Assembly: GCA_041391505.1 (NCBI GenBank)
Contig: JAWKNW010000006.1
Location: 62,001-126,000, forward strand
Direction: 5' to 3'
Length of the DNA: 64,000 nt
DNA from: Rhodothermales bacterium
GTDB lineage: Bacteria > Bacteroidota > Rhodothermia > Rhodothermales > JAHQVL01
Positions 18,665-27,723 of this stretch are shown piece after piece. The position numbers and the translations under genes are program-made. Position 1 is the stretch's first letter, and every line of letters begins with the position of its first letter. A model generated the notes under the pieces. It was not told the DNA's origin, did not search any database, and saw nothing but the letters and a program-made list of their open reading frames with translations.

Positions 18665-21600
18665 ATGTGGGTGCGATTCCATCGATTCATGCATACTGTT
18701 ACCGCCGTACCATACCCTCGCTTTCCGTCTCGAATTGGATTTCTTTCCCGCTATTTCTGTCACATTCTGGTCGTCATGGCGCTCCTGGGCGCTGCCGCTT
18801 CGCCTGCGCTGGCTGGTGATGTCGAGGGCGAGCTCCGGGTGTGGCATCGGGTAAGCGTCACATTCGATGGACCGCAGACGAGTGAAGATGCGGCGGTCAA
18901 TCCGTTTACGGATTACCGGTTGCAAGTAACCTTCACGCATGGCGCCACGGGAACGACCTACGTGGTGCCGGGCTTCTACGCCGCCGATGGCAATGCGGGC
19001 GAAACGAGCGCGACGTCCGGCGCCACATGGCGGGTCTACTTTGTGCCGGATCAGGAGGGGACGTGGACCTACACCGCGTCGTTCCGTACCGGCTCGTTCG
19101 TGGCGGTCAGCGACGACCCCAACGCCGGCGCCTCGACCTCGTTCGACGGCGCCTCCGGGTCGTTCACGGTCGATGCGACCAATAAATCCGGCGTCGACTA
19201 CCGCGGCAAGGGGATGCTGCGCTATGTCGGCGGCCATCACCTCCAGTTCGCCGGCGACGGAAGCTATTTCCTCAAAACCGGCGCCGATACGCCGGAGAAC
19301 CTCCTCGCCTATGCCGATTTCGACGGCACCTACGACACCGCCTGCAACGGCGACCCGATCAACGATTCCATCCACACGTTCGGTCCGCATGTCAAGCACT
19401 GGACCAGCGGCGATCCGTCGTGGAAGAGCGGGAAGGGTAAAGGGCTGATCGGCGGCATCAACTACCTGAGCAGCGCCGGCGTGAATAGCGTCTATTTTCT
19501 TACGTACAACATCGACGGCGGCGACGGCTGCGACGTCTGGCCGTGGAAGTCGGATCAGGTCCGGGACCGGTTCGACGTGAGCAAGCTGGCGCAATGGGAG
19601 CAGGTCTTCGCGCACATGGACGCCAAGGGGGTCCAGCTTCACGTGATTCTCAGCGAGCGCCAGAACGCGAAGGCCATCGGCCCGATCGGCGGTGCGGACA
19701 ACAGCGGGCTCAACGACATCCGCAAGCTGTACTACCGCGAACTCGTGGCGCGTTTCGGTCACCACCTCGCGCTCCAGTGGAATCTGGGTGAGGAAAATCC
19801 AAGCTCCGACCCGCAGAAACGGGAATTCGCCGGCTATATCCGTTCGGTCGATCCCTACGACCACCCGATCACGGTGCATACCTCCGATGGCTCCGCGTTC
19901 GAGTTTTACGATGCCCTTTTCGGCGATCCATCGTTCGAGGCGACCTCGCTTCAGGCTATCGGCACGGATTATAACGCCCTCGCCATCCACCACCGCAGCC
20001 AGAGCGCCCAGTACGGACGCAAATGGGCCGTTTACGGTGACGAACAGGCTCCGAACGCCGGCAACGAACGCGCCGACGAGTTGCGCAAGGGACCCCTGTG
20101 GGGCAATCTCATGGGCGGCGGCGCCGGCGTGGAATGGTATACGGCCTTCGACCTCGCGCTGGAAGACTGGTCGCGCTTCTACATCCTGTGGAATCAGATG
20201 GGCTATGCCCGCTCCTTCTTCGAGCAGTACCTGCCGTTCCAGGATATGGAGCCCGCCAACGACATGACGGTCAATATCGATGATTACGTGCTCGCGAAGG
20301 CGGGTGACGTGTACGCCGTCTACCTCCCGAGCGGGGGGACCGCCCTGCTGGACCTGGCCGGCGTCGGCGGCGCCTACGATGTGTTGTGGTACAACCCGCG
20401 CACCGGGGGCGAATTGAAGAAAGGCACGGTAGCCAGCGTGGCCGGCGGCGCGCTCGCCACCCTCGGCCTGCCGCCGTCGGAAACGAGCAACGACTGGGTG
20501 GCGATTGTGCAGTCGACCGACGCGCCGTCGAATCTACCGCCCACCGCTTCCTTTACGTATTCAATCTCCGGAAACAATGCGTTCGAGGTAGCCTTCGACG
20601 CCTCCAAGTCCGACGACCCGGATGGATCGATTGCCGACTACAGCTGGACGTTCGGCGACGCGACCACCGGAACGGGCGAGAAGCCGAGCCACGTGTATGC
20701 CCAGGGCGGCATCTACGAAGTATCGCTGACGGTGACGGACGACAAGGGGGCTACCGCCACCGCGCTGGCCAACGTATCGGTGTCCGGTTCCACGGAGCTG
20801 AACACGGTCACGATTTCGGCGGTGACGCCGACTGCGGCGGAGCCGGGCGGGGAAGGCAACAACGGCAAGTTCCAGATCGTCCGGGTAGGCGACCTGTCCG
20901 AGTCGCTCACCGTTTCGTTCGCGATCGGGGGGACGGCGACGATGGGCGAGGACTACGAGACGTTGGATGAGTTCGTGACCCTGTCTCCGGGCGACGATGT
21001 CTCCAATTTTGCGATTCGTCCGCTGGACGACGCCGACTTTGAAGGGACGGAGACGGTGGTCGTCACCCTCACCGCCGGCGCCGGTTACCAGATCGATCCG
21101 TCCGGTCCCGATGCCCTACTCGAACTTCTGGATAACGATGCGGCCCTCGATCTTGCGCCGATCTACCGGGTCAACGCCGGCGGCAGCGCCGAAAGCGACG
21201 CCGTGCTCGTCTGGGACCGCGATACGAAAAACAAGCCGTCCGAGTACGTGAACGCCGATACGGGCGACAACGCCGTCAACCGCTATCACTTCGGGGGCGT
21301 CAACAACACCGACGCGCCCAGCGCGATCTACCAGCGGACGCGATTCGATCCGGCCGGCGGCGCCGAGATGCAGTGGGACTTCCCGGTCGACAAGTCGGGT
21401 CTCTACGATGTGCGGCTCTATTTCGCCGATACCGACAACGCCACCAGGGATCCCGGTTCGCGCGTTTTCGATGTGACGATCGAAGGCACGCTGGTGCTCG
21501 ACAACTACGATGTCGTGGCCGACGTCGGTTTCGACACGGCGGTGATGAAACGTTTCGTCGTCGATGTCAGCGATGGCAATATCGATATCGATTTTGGCCA

Positions 21601-22840
21601 TGAGGTCGACCAGCCCTTCATCAGCGCCATTGAAATCCTGCCCACGGCCGGCACGAGCCCCGGGTCCGGGATCACCGGCGACCGCGTCGTGCTCAGCCGC
21701 GCGTACGAGCAGGCTACGGATGCCGAATGGGAGCTTTATGGCGTCCCGGTCGCCACGACGTCGACCGGCATGCTGCTCGCCGAGGACGCGCAGGAAGCGC
21801 TGTCTTACGTGGGGACCTCGTACCAGGACGTGACGGCGCTGGTCGCCGGCGTGGGCTACTGGATGCGCTCCGAGGAAGATCACGTCCGCCGGCTCGACGG
21901 GTTGCGGATGGATTCGGTCCGTGTCGCCGTGCGCCCCGGATGGAATCTGATCGCCGGCCCCTCCTGCAGCATGGATGTCGCGGCCATCGACGGCAGCGAA
22001 CTGCTGGTGCCGGGGACGCTCTACTCGTATCGCGGTGAGCTCGGCTATTACCCCATGCACCGGATCGAGCAGGGCCTGGGTTACTGGGTGATGGCCCACA
22101 CGGGCGGCGAACTCCGCATGCGGTGCCAGACGCTCTCCATCGCCGACGAGGCCGCCGACCCGGCGGCCGCGCTCGACGCGTTCGGACGGGTATCGTTCCG
22201 CGATGCGAACGGCGCGGCGCAAGCCCTGTATTTCGATGCCGACATGCCGGCCGGCGATCTGGATCGTTTTGCCCTGCCCCCGCAGCCGCCGGGCGACGTC
22301 TTCGACGTGCGTTTTGCCAGCCAGCGGTGGGTAACGCCCGAACGGGGCGGGCTGGTGCAGGTTCGGAGCAGCGCGTTCCCGCTGGAGATCCAGCTGGACC
22401 GGCTTCCGGCCGCCGGCGCCAACTATGTGGTCACCCTGATGAAAAAGGGGCAGCCCGTGGAGGACCTTCATCTCAGCGCCGGGCAACCCGTCCTGATCGA
22501 TGACTTCACGGTCGAGGCCCTCAAGATTCAACCCGCCGACCAGTGGGCGGCGACGCTGCCCGTCGCGTTCTCGGTGGAAGGCAACTACCCGAATCCGTTT
22601 GCCGACGCAACCTCCATCGTGATGGACCTGCCCGAGGGCGGCGCCGTCACGGTCGACGTGTTCGACATGCTGGGGCGACGCGTCGTGAGCCTGCCGGCGC
22701 AGACGCTGCCCGCGGGGCGCGGCCGGCGCATCGCCATCGAGGCGGCCGGGCTCGCATCGGGCGTGTACCTGTACCGCGTCGAGGCGCGGATGGATAGCCG
22801 AACCGAAACCTTCTCCGGGAAGATGATTCTTCGTCGCTGA
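18665..22840 (+). CDS. secreted multidomain putative glycoside hydrolase, T9SS substrate
   Basis: A 1391-residue exported protein, probably acting on polysaccharide at the cell surface. Start is ATG 18665 or ATG 18689; both lead into a signal peptide (LVVMALLGAAASPALAG). Next comes a DUF5060-type beta domain (about 50-145, ELRVWHRVSVTFDGPQ), then a TIM-barrel-like catalytic region (about 175-610) with WNLGEEN at residues 372-378, the place of the acid/base glutamate in related hydrolases. Then a PKD domain (about 622-700), a Calx-beta domain (about 713-825), a malectin-like carbohydrate domain (about 833-992), a FlgD-like/uncharacterised region (about 1008-1155), and a T9SS sorting domain from NYPNPFADAT (about 1307) to the end. 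The exact GH family is unsure. A strong terminator follows. Confidence 0.85.
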   Translation: MWVRFHRFMHTVTAVPYPRFPSRIGFLSRYFCHILVVMALLGAAASPALAGDVEGELRVWHRVSVTFDGPQTSEDAAVNPFTDYRLQVTFTHGATGTTYVVPGFYAADGNAGETSATSGATWRVYFVPDQEGTWTYTASFRTGSFVAVSDDPNAGASTSFDGASGSFTVDATNKSGVDYRGKGMLRYVGGHHLQFAGDGSYFLKTGADTPENLLAYADFDGTYDTACNGDPINDSIHTFGPHVKHWTSGDPSWKSGKGKGLIGGINYLSSAGVNSVYFLTYNIDGGDGCDVWPWKSDQVRDRFDVSKLAQWEQVFAHMDAKGVQLHVILSERQNAKAIGPIGGADNSGLNDIRKLYYRELVARFGHHLALQWNLGEENPSSDPQKREFAGYIRSVDPYDHPITVHTSDGSAFEFYDALFGDPSFEATSLQAIGTDYNALAIHHRSQSAQYGRKWAVYGDEQAPNAGNERADELRKGPLWGNLMGGGAGVEWYTAFDLALEDWSRFYILWNQMGYARSFFEQYLPFQDMEPANDMTVNIDDYVLAKAGDVYAVYLPSGGTALLDLAGVGGAYDVLWYNPRTGGELKKGTVASVAGGALATLGLPPSETSNDWVAIVQSTDAPSNLPPTASFTYSISGNNAFEVAFDASKSDDPDGSIADYSWTFGDATTGTGEKPSHVYAQGGIYEVSLTVTDDKGATATALANVSVSGSTELNTVTISAVTPTAAEPGGEGNNGKFQIVRVGDLSESLTVSFAIGGTATMGEDYETLDEFVTLSPGDDVSNFAIRPLDDADFEGTETVVVTLTAGAGYQIDPSGPDALLELLDNDAALDLAPIYRVNAGGSAESDAVLVWDRDTKNKPSEYVNADTGDNAVNRYHFGGVNNTDAPSAIYQRTRFDPAGGAEMQWDFPVDKSGLYDVRLYFADTDNATRDPGSRVFDVTIEGTLVLDNYDVVADVGFDTAVMKRFVVDVSDGNIDIDFGHEVDQPFISAIEILPTAGTSPGSGITGDRVVLSRAYEQATDAEWELYGVPVATTSTGMLLAEDAQEALSYVGTSYQDVTALVAGVGYWMRSEEDHVRRLDGLRMDSVRVAVRPGWNLIAGPSCSMDVAAIDGSELLVPGTLYSYRGELGYYPMHRIEQGLGYWVMAHTGGELRMRCQTLSIADEAADPAAALDAFGRVSFRDANGAAQALYFDADMPAGDLDRFALPPQPPGDVFDVRFASQRWVTPERGGLVQVRSSAFPLEIQLDRLPAAGANYVVTLMKKGQPVEDLHLSAGQPVLIDDFTVEALKIQPADQWAATLPVAFSVEGNYPNPFADATSIVMDLPEGGAVTVDVFDMLGRRVVSLPAQTLPAGRGRRIAIEAAGLASGVYLYRVEARMDSRTETFSGKMILRR

Positions 22841-22889
22841 TGCGGCGCGGACGGGCGTTTACCGCTTCTTCCATGCAGAAATGATAATA

Positions 22890-22923
22890 GGCCGGCCCCG
22901 TTCGCGTGGGCCGGCCTTTTTTT
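22890..22923 (+). terminator. intrinsic terminator after the hydrolase gene
   Basis: Perfect 9-bp stem GGCCGGCCC / GGGCCGGCC (22890-22898 with 22908-22916), 9-base loop, followed by seven T. It lies 50 bases after the stop codon and is one of the clearest terminators in the window. Confidence 0.9.
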
Positions 22924-23052
22924 GCCGCGCGGTTTCCGCACCTTTCAGATCTTTGTAGGGACTAGTGCGTGAAACGCGGGTCCTGCGGCGTTTGCGTGCC
23001 GCGGGTGCCCGTGTGTGTTTTCGTTTTACCAACGTTACCCTTGAGGTACAGT

Positions 23053-23730
23053 ATGCAAAAAACGCTACCCATTGTGGCTGCGCTCCTGCTTGTCGCCGTA
23101 TGCTGCGCAGGCCCGGTCCAGGCGCAATTTATGGCCAACGTCGGACTCACCAGCGAGTCCGTGATGCCGGAAAGCAGCCAGAGCCATGGCTCGCTCAGCC
23201 AGTACGCGGCGATCGCCATGCTGCCCACGCTGAATTATGCACAGACGCATGGCATGCCGGCCCTCGCCGAGTCCATGCAGGACATGCAGTACATCGGCTT
23301 TGGCCTCGCCTACGGTTCGGAGGTCGAGAAGCTCGGTCTCCAGCTCATGTACCTCTACTTCATCAGCGCCAAGCTGGGCCTGGGTGGCGACATCACCTTC
23401 TTCCTGCCGGATAAATTCAACGGGTTCGGCATCGAGACGAAGGCAAACTGGATCGCGTTCAACGTCCTTGCCCGGTACATCCTCTACCAGACGGCCACGC
23501 TCCACGCCTACGCCATGGGTGGCCTGAATCTCTCGGTAGCCCGCGTCAAGGTGGAAGGGCTGGGGCAGTCCCAGAGCAGCTCCGACTCCGAACTGGGTCT
23601 CAACGTCGGGGGCGGTCTGGCCTACGCGCTGGGCTTTGCCGCGCTGTACGCCGAACTGTCGTATGTGATCGGCAATGCGGATCAGCTGGTGCTGGCCGCC
23701 GGCTTGCGCTTCGCGCTGGGCGGCCGGTAA
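23053..23730 (+). CDS. small outer-membrane beta-barrel protein
   Basis: A 225-residue protein with a signal peptide (MQKTLPIVAALLLVAVCC... VQAQ) and a mature part of alternating, amphipathic strands rich in Gly, Tyr and Leu (LGLQLMYLYFISAKLGLGGD, LGLNVGGGLAYALGFAALYA), ending in LVLAAGLRFALGGR, as in OmpA-like eight-stranded barrels. I choose ATG 23053 because it follows a GAGG box by six bases and begins the signal peptide; an in-frame GTG 28 codons upstream gives a cysteine-rich non-signal sequence. Function beyond a barrel is not visible. It stands alone, flanked by terminators on both sides. Confidence 0.8.
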   Translation: MQKTLPIVAALLLVAVCCAGPVQAQFMANVGLTSESVMPESSQSHGSLSQYAAIAMLPTLNYAQTHGMPALAESMQDMQYIGFGLAYGSEVEKLGLQLMYLYFISAKLGLGGDITFFLPDKFNGFGIETKANWIAFNVLARYILYQTATLHAYAMGGLNLSVARVKVEGLGQSQSSSDSELGLNVGGGLAYALGFAALYAELSYVIGNADQLVLAAGLRFALGGR

Positions 23731-23754
23731 ACGACGCCGACGACGTGTGTATCG

Positions 23755-23791
23755 GATGCCTGCCCGCGCAAACGGGCAGGCATCTTTTTTT
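23755..23791 (+). terminator. intrinsic terminator after the barrel gene
   Basis: Perfect 12-bp stem GATGCCTGCCCG / CGGGCAGGCATC with loop CGCAAA (23755-23784), followed by seven T. It lies 24 bases past the stop codon. Confidence 0.93.
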
Positions 23792-23874
23792 GTGTTCGAC
23801 CGAAGCGGTCTCGCGGGTGGCGTGTTTATCCGGGAGTCTCTAGTTTACACGCTCCTCACGTGATCCCCGTCGCC

Positions 23875-24693
23875 ATGGCAACCGATACCGCTGCACCGAT
23901 TCCTTTCGACGCGTCGCGCTGGCCGGCCGGGCAGCGCGAGGCCGTATCGGTCCTCCAGGCATGGCGCGCGTCCGTCGAGACGCATACCGCCCGTGCCCTG
24001 CGTGATTCCGCGGCCTGCGTCGCGGCGGAAGAGGCGCTGCTTCAGGGGCGGATTCCCGAGGGGATCGATGAGCGGGCCTACCTCGCCGCCAGGGCCGCCT
24101 GCGAGGCCCACGGGGTACCCGTCGAATGGCTGGCCCGGCAGGTGCGAGCCGCCTGGGCTTTCGGCGGACCGGCCGCGTTTCCGGACTGGGAGGCGCTGCA
24201 GGGTTTCGCCGACGACTGGGCCGGCTCCTACGGCGTCATCCTCGCGCGGCTGGCCGGGGCGACCGGGCGCTGGCAGGAGCCGTCGGCGCGTTCGCTCGCG
24301 ACCGGTTTTTTTATCGTCGGCCGGCTGCTGACCTTGCCGGCGGATGCGGCGGCGGGGCGCATCTTCATCGCCGCGTCGGACCTCGAGAAAGGGGGTGTGT
24401 CGGTCGAGGCGCTCCGGGAGGGGCGGCCGGACGAAGCCCTGCGCCGCGTCCTCTGGAAACAGCTGATCCGGGCGCGGGACGCCTTCGCGCAGGGGCAGGA
24501 GCTGATCCGGGATCTGTCGCGGCCCTATCGCGGCGAACTGAAGCGCACCTGGCTCGGTGCGCTCGCCGTGCTCGATGAGGTGGAACGCCGCAAATTCGAC
24601 CTCTGGACGCGCCCGATAACCCTCACCCCCATCCAGCGTTTCCAGCTGCGCATCCAGGCGATCATCGGGAAGGGCGCGTCCAGAAAGCGGTGA
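23875..24693 (+). CDS. squalene/phytoene synthase-like protein lacking the Asp-rich motifs
   Basis: A 272-residue soluble helical protein (ATG 23875; an in-frame GTG at 23860 is the alternative). The middle and C-terminal parts follow the trans-isoprenyl synthase fold: QGFADDWAGSYGVILARLAG resembles the CxxxAxxVG helix, and GRIFIAASDLEKGGVSVEAL matches the GRIYLPxxDLxxFGVS segment of HpnC/HpnD/CrtB. However, the first aspartate-rich motif (DDxxD type) is not seen in the N-terminal half, and where the second (NxLRDxxED) should stand the protein has GRLLTLPADAAAGR. It is therefore likely catalytically altered or non-catalytic. It precedes purM with no link to a hopanoid or carotenoid operon here. 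Fold assignment is reasonable; activity unknown. Confidence 0.65.
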   Translation: MATDTAAPIPFDASRWPAGQREAVSVLQAWRASVETHTARALRDSAACVAAEEALLQGRIPEGIDERAYLAARAACEAHGVPVEWLARQVRAAWAFGGPAAFPDWEALQGFADDWAGSYGVILARLAGATGRWQEPSARSLATGFFIVGRLLTLPADAAAGRIFIAASDLEKGGVSVEALREGRPDEALRRVLWKQLIRARDAFAQGQELIRDLSRPYRGELKRTWLGALAVLDEVERRKFDLWTRPITLTPIQRFQLRIQAIIGKGASRKR

Positions 24694-24754
24694 GCGCGGC
24701 CCCGGGTGTACGGGGGCCGACTGTAAATCAATCGTCAAGACGGAACGGACCGGC

Positions 24755-24783
24755 TTTTCGATCCCGATGCTTTCGTATCTTTG
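24755..24783 (+). promoter_or_regulatory. candidate Bacteroidota-type promoter for purM
   Basis: TATCTTTG at 24776-24783 matches the -7 consensus TAnnTTTG exactly, with the T-rich TTTTCG (24755-24760) about 20 bases upstream in the -33 position. The element lies 57 bases before the purM ATG. No mapped start supports it. Confidence 0.4.
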
Positions 24784-24840
24784 GCGCGCCTCCTTGCGGC
24801 ACGGCCGCATCCCTCACGCTTTGTCCAGACAGCAAGTTAC

Positions 24841-25836
24841 ATGACCACCTATAAAGACGCCGGCGTCAACATCGATGAAGGCGAAGAGGCGGTGCGCCGC
24901 ATGAAGCCCCTCGTGCGGGAGACCTTCATTCCGGGCGTACTCACGGATATCGGGAGCTTCGGAGCCTTTTTTCAGCCCGACTTCAGCGGCATGACCGAGC
25001 CCGTGCTCGTTTCGTCGGTGGACGGCGTCGGCACGAAGCTCAAGGTGGCGTTCATGACCGGCCGGCACGACACGGTCGGGCAGGACCTCGTCAACCACTG
25101 CGTGAACGACATCGCGGTCTGCGGCGCCAGGCCGCTGTATTTCCTGGACTACTTCTCGATCGGCCGGCTCTCGGCGGACGTCGCCGTCGATGTCGTGCGC
25201 GGGTTCGCGACGGCCTGCAAGGAGAACGGGTGCGCGCTGATCGGCGGCGAGACGGCCGAAATGCCCGATATCTACGATGCCGGCGAATACGACCTGGCCG
25301 GCATGATCGTCGGCGTTGTCGACAAGGCCCGGATCATCGACGGTGCGTCGATACAGGCCGGCGACGTGCTGATCGGCCTGCCGTCGACGGGGCTCCATAC
25401 GAACGGTTATTCCCTGGCGCGCAAGGTCCTTTTCGGGCGCTTCGCGGTCGACGACCGGCCGGCGGAGCTGGGCGGGGCGTCGATCGGCGAGGCGCTGCTC
25501 GCCGTGCACCGGTCCTACCTCCAGGTCATCCAGCGCCTGCATGGCGAAGGCCTGCTCAAGGGGCTCGTTCACATCACCGGCGGCGGCATCCCCGGCAACT
25601 CCGCGCGCATCATGCCGGAAGGCCGGGTGATCGAGGTCGACTACAGCGCCTGGCGCCGGCCGGCCCTGTTCGACCTGATCCAGCGGCTCGGGAATGTGCC
25701 CGAGGACGACATGCGCCGCACGTTCAACCTGGGGATCGGACTCATCGCCGTCGTCGCGCCCTCCGACGAGCGCGCGGTGGTTGAGACGCTCCGTGCACTG
25801 GGCGAATCGCCGGTCGTCATCGGCGGCGTCCGTTGA
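24841..25836 (+). CDS. purM: phosphoribosylformylglycinamidine cyclo-ligase (AIR synthetase)
   Basis: Closes the imidazole ring in purine synthesis (FGAM to AIR, ATP-dependent). Start at MTTYKDAGVNIDEGEE, the conserved beginning of the family; the 20 residues upstream in frame are spacer. The 331-residue protein contains SSVDGVGTKLKVAF, CVNDIAVCGARPLYFLDY, GGETAEMPDIY and the C-terminal VHITGGGIPGN. Length and motifs are standard. It is followed 82 bases later by plsY. Confidence 0.97.
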   Translation: MTTYKDAGVNIDEGEEAVRRMKPLVRETFIPGVLTDIGSFGAFFQPDFSGMTEPVLVSSVDGVGTKLKVAFMTGRHDTVGQDLVNHCVNDIAVCGARPLYFLDYFSIGRLSADVAVDVVRGFATACKENGCALIGGETAEMPDIYDAGEYDLAGMIVGVVDKARIIDGASIQAGDVLIGLPSTGLHTNGYSLARKVLFGRFAVDDRPAELGGASIGEALLAVHRSYLQVIQRLHGEGLLKGLVHITGGGIPGNSARIMPEGRVIEVDYSAWRRPALFDLIQRLGNVPEDDMRRTFNLGIGLIAVVAPSDERAVVETLRALGESPVVIGGVR

Positions 25837-25918
25837 ACAGTCGGCCCGCTCGGCCGTATCAACACCTGCCTGACGCGCGCCCACCGCGGCCGTCAGAAAC
25901 CGGCACTACCCCACGATC

Positions 25919-26557
25919 ATGGTATCCCTCGTTCTTATCCTTGGGCTCAGTTACCTCGCCGGCTCGATACCGGGCAGCCTCTGGGTCGGCCAATGGATCT
26001 ATGGCGTCGACCTGCGCGCGCACGGCAGCGGGAATCCCGGTGCGACGAACGCGTTTCGCGTGCTCGGCTGGAAGGCGGGTCTGCTTGCCACCCTCGTCGA
26101 CATGGGCAAGGGCGTACTCGCCGCCGGCCTGATCGCGGGGCTCCGGATCGGGGCCCTGCCGGATTTCCTGGCCGACCACGCGTTGTTTCTCCGGCTCGGA
26201 GCCGGCCTGGCGGCCGTGATCGGGCACATGTATCCCGTGTTCGCCGGCTTCAAGGGCGGCAAGGGCGTCAACACGGCGGCCGGCATCCTGCTCGCGATCA
26301 CCCCGTGGAATTTTGTCATCGTCCTCGCCACCTTCGCCTTCGTCCTGTGGCGGACGAAATACGTGTCGCTCTCGTCGATGACGGGCGCCGCCGCGTACCC
26401 CGTCTCGCTGCTCGTCATGCGGTATGGGCTGGGATGGACCGAAATCGGCACGCCGCTGATCGTTTTTGGGGCCGTGCTGGCGCTGGGCGTGCTGGCGCAT
26501 ACGTCCAACATAAAACGGTTGCTCAAGGGGACCGAAAACAAGATACGCTGGGTTTAG
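25919..26557 (+). CDS. plsY: acyl-phosphate:glycerol-3-phosphate acyltransferase
   Basis: Inner-membrane enzyme that makes lysophosphatidic acid from acyl-phosphate and glycerol-3-phosphate. The 212 residues are mostly hydrophobic helices; the family motifs are all present: SIPGSLWVGQ, the substrate loop GSGNPGATNAFR, and the phosphate-binding FKGGKGVNTAAG. gpsA, which supplies its substrate glycerol-3-phosphate, follows after 74 bases, a common gene pairing. Confidence 0.96.
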   Translation: MVSLVLILGLSYLAGSIPGSLWVGQWIYGVDLRAHGSGNPGATNAFRVLGWKAGLLATLVDMGKGVLAAGLIAGLRIGALPDFLADHALFLRLGAGLAAVIGHMYPVFAGFKGGKGVNTAAGILLAITPWNFVIVLATFAFVLWRTKYVSLSSMTGAAAYPVSLLVMRYGLGWTEIGTPLIVFGAVLALGVLAHTSNIKRLLKGTENKIRWV

Positions 26558-26631
26558 CGCCCACGGTGCCGGCCGATAGCCAGGCGAGGTAGCTCATCGA
26601 AGATCGGATCGACATAGCGGGAGATCGCCGG

Positions 26632-27669
26632 GTGGTGGCCGTCATCGGCGCCGGCAGCTGGGGAACGGCGCTGGCGATCAGTCTGGCCGCCGCCGGCCAT
26701 GCCGTGCGGATCTGGGCGCGCCGGCCCGAACTGGCGGAAGAGATGACGGATACGCGGCGGAATCGGTTTTACCTCCGGGATGCGCGCCTCCCCGACTCGA
26801 TCGTGGTCTCGGCGGATGCCGAACGGGTGGTCGCCGGCGCTGACGTCTGGGTTTTCGCCGTCCCGTCGCAGTCGCAGCGCAGCGTCGCCGCGCGCTTCGC
26901 GCCGTGGGCCGGCGACGTGCGGGAGGTGGTCTCGGTGGCCAAGGGCATCGAGAACGATACGCTCCTGCTCTCGACGCAGGTGCTCGAACAGGCCCTGCCC
27001 GATGTGCCTCCCGATCGCATCGGCGTGCTGTACGGCCCGAGCCACGCTGAGGAAGTAGCCCAGGGGTTGCCGGCGGCGGTCGTGGCCTCGGCCGCCTCGC
27101 TGGAGACGGCGCGTGCCATCCAGCGGCTGTTCATGACGCGAAGCCTCCGCGTGTACGTCAATACCGATGTGATCGGCGTGCAAATCGCCGGCTCGGCCAA
27201 AAACGTGATGGCGATCGCGGCCGGCATCAGCGACGGCGTGGGCTATGGAGACAACGCCAAGGCCGCGCTCGTGACGCGCGGGATCGCCGAGATGCGGCGT
27301 CTCGGGCAGGCGATGGGCGCCGCGATGAGCACCTTTTCCGGCCTCGCCGGCATCGGCGACCTCGTGGTTACGTGCATGAGCGGACTGAGCCGAAACCGGT
27401 ATGTCGGCGAGCAGATCGGCGAGGGCCGCGGGCTGAAGGACATCGAGGCCGACATGCAGATGGTGGCCGAAGGGGTCCGCACGACGGAGTCCGTGGTGGC
27501 GCTCGCCCGCCGGCACGGCATCGAGATGCCCATCTGCGAGTCGGTGCACGCGATCCTGTTCGAGGGCAAAAAACCGCAGGAAGCCGTGAACGCGTTGATG
27601 ACGCGCTCCGCCAAACACGAGGAGTGGCTGGGGCTGGATGACGAGAGCGCGATGGAGCCGGACGCATAG
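26632..27669 (+). CDS. gpsA: glycerol-3-phosphate dehydrogenase [NAD(P)+]
   Basis: Reduces dihydroxyacetone phosphate to sn-glycerol-3-phosphate for phospholipid synthesis. A GTG start (26632 or the adjacent 26635) precedes the Rossmann motif AVIGAGSWGTALAISLA. The catalytic lysine region reads GSAKNVMAIAAGISDG, followed by NAKAALVTRGIAEM and the FSGLAGIGDLVVTCMS signature. 345 residues, normal length. Forms a glycerolipid pair with plsY. Confidence 0.96.
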   Translation: MVAVIGAGSWGTALAISLAAAGHAVRIWARRPELAEEMTDTRRNRFYLRDARLPDSIVVSADAERVVAGADVWVFAVPSQSQRSVAARFAPWAGDVREVVSVAKGIENDTLLLSTQVLEQALPDVPPDRIGVLYGPSHAEEVAQGLPAAVVASAASLETARAIQRLFMTRSLRVYVNTDVIGVQIAGSAKNVMAIAAGISDGVGYGDNAKAALVTRGIAEMRRLGQAMGAAMSTFSGLAGIGDLVVTCMSGLSRNRYVGEQIGEGRGLKDIEADMQMVAEGVRTTESVVALARRHGIEMPICESVHAILFEGKKPQEAVNALMTRSAKHEEWLGLDDESAMEPDA

Positions 27670-27723
27670 GATCGGCTTCGGCGCACCATTTTGACAGGAT
27701 ACACCCAAGCATCGGGCTTCGGT

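Noticed and set aside
24698..24722. CGGCCCC / GGGGCCG hairpin after the phytoene-synthase-like gene as a terminator
   Set aside because: The stem is plausible but is not followed by a T-run.
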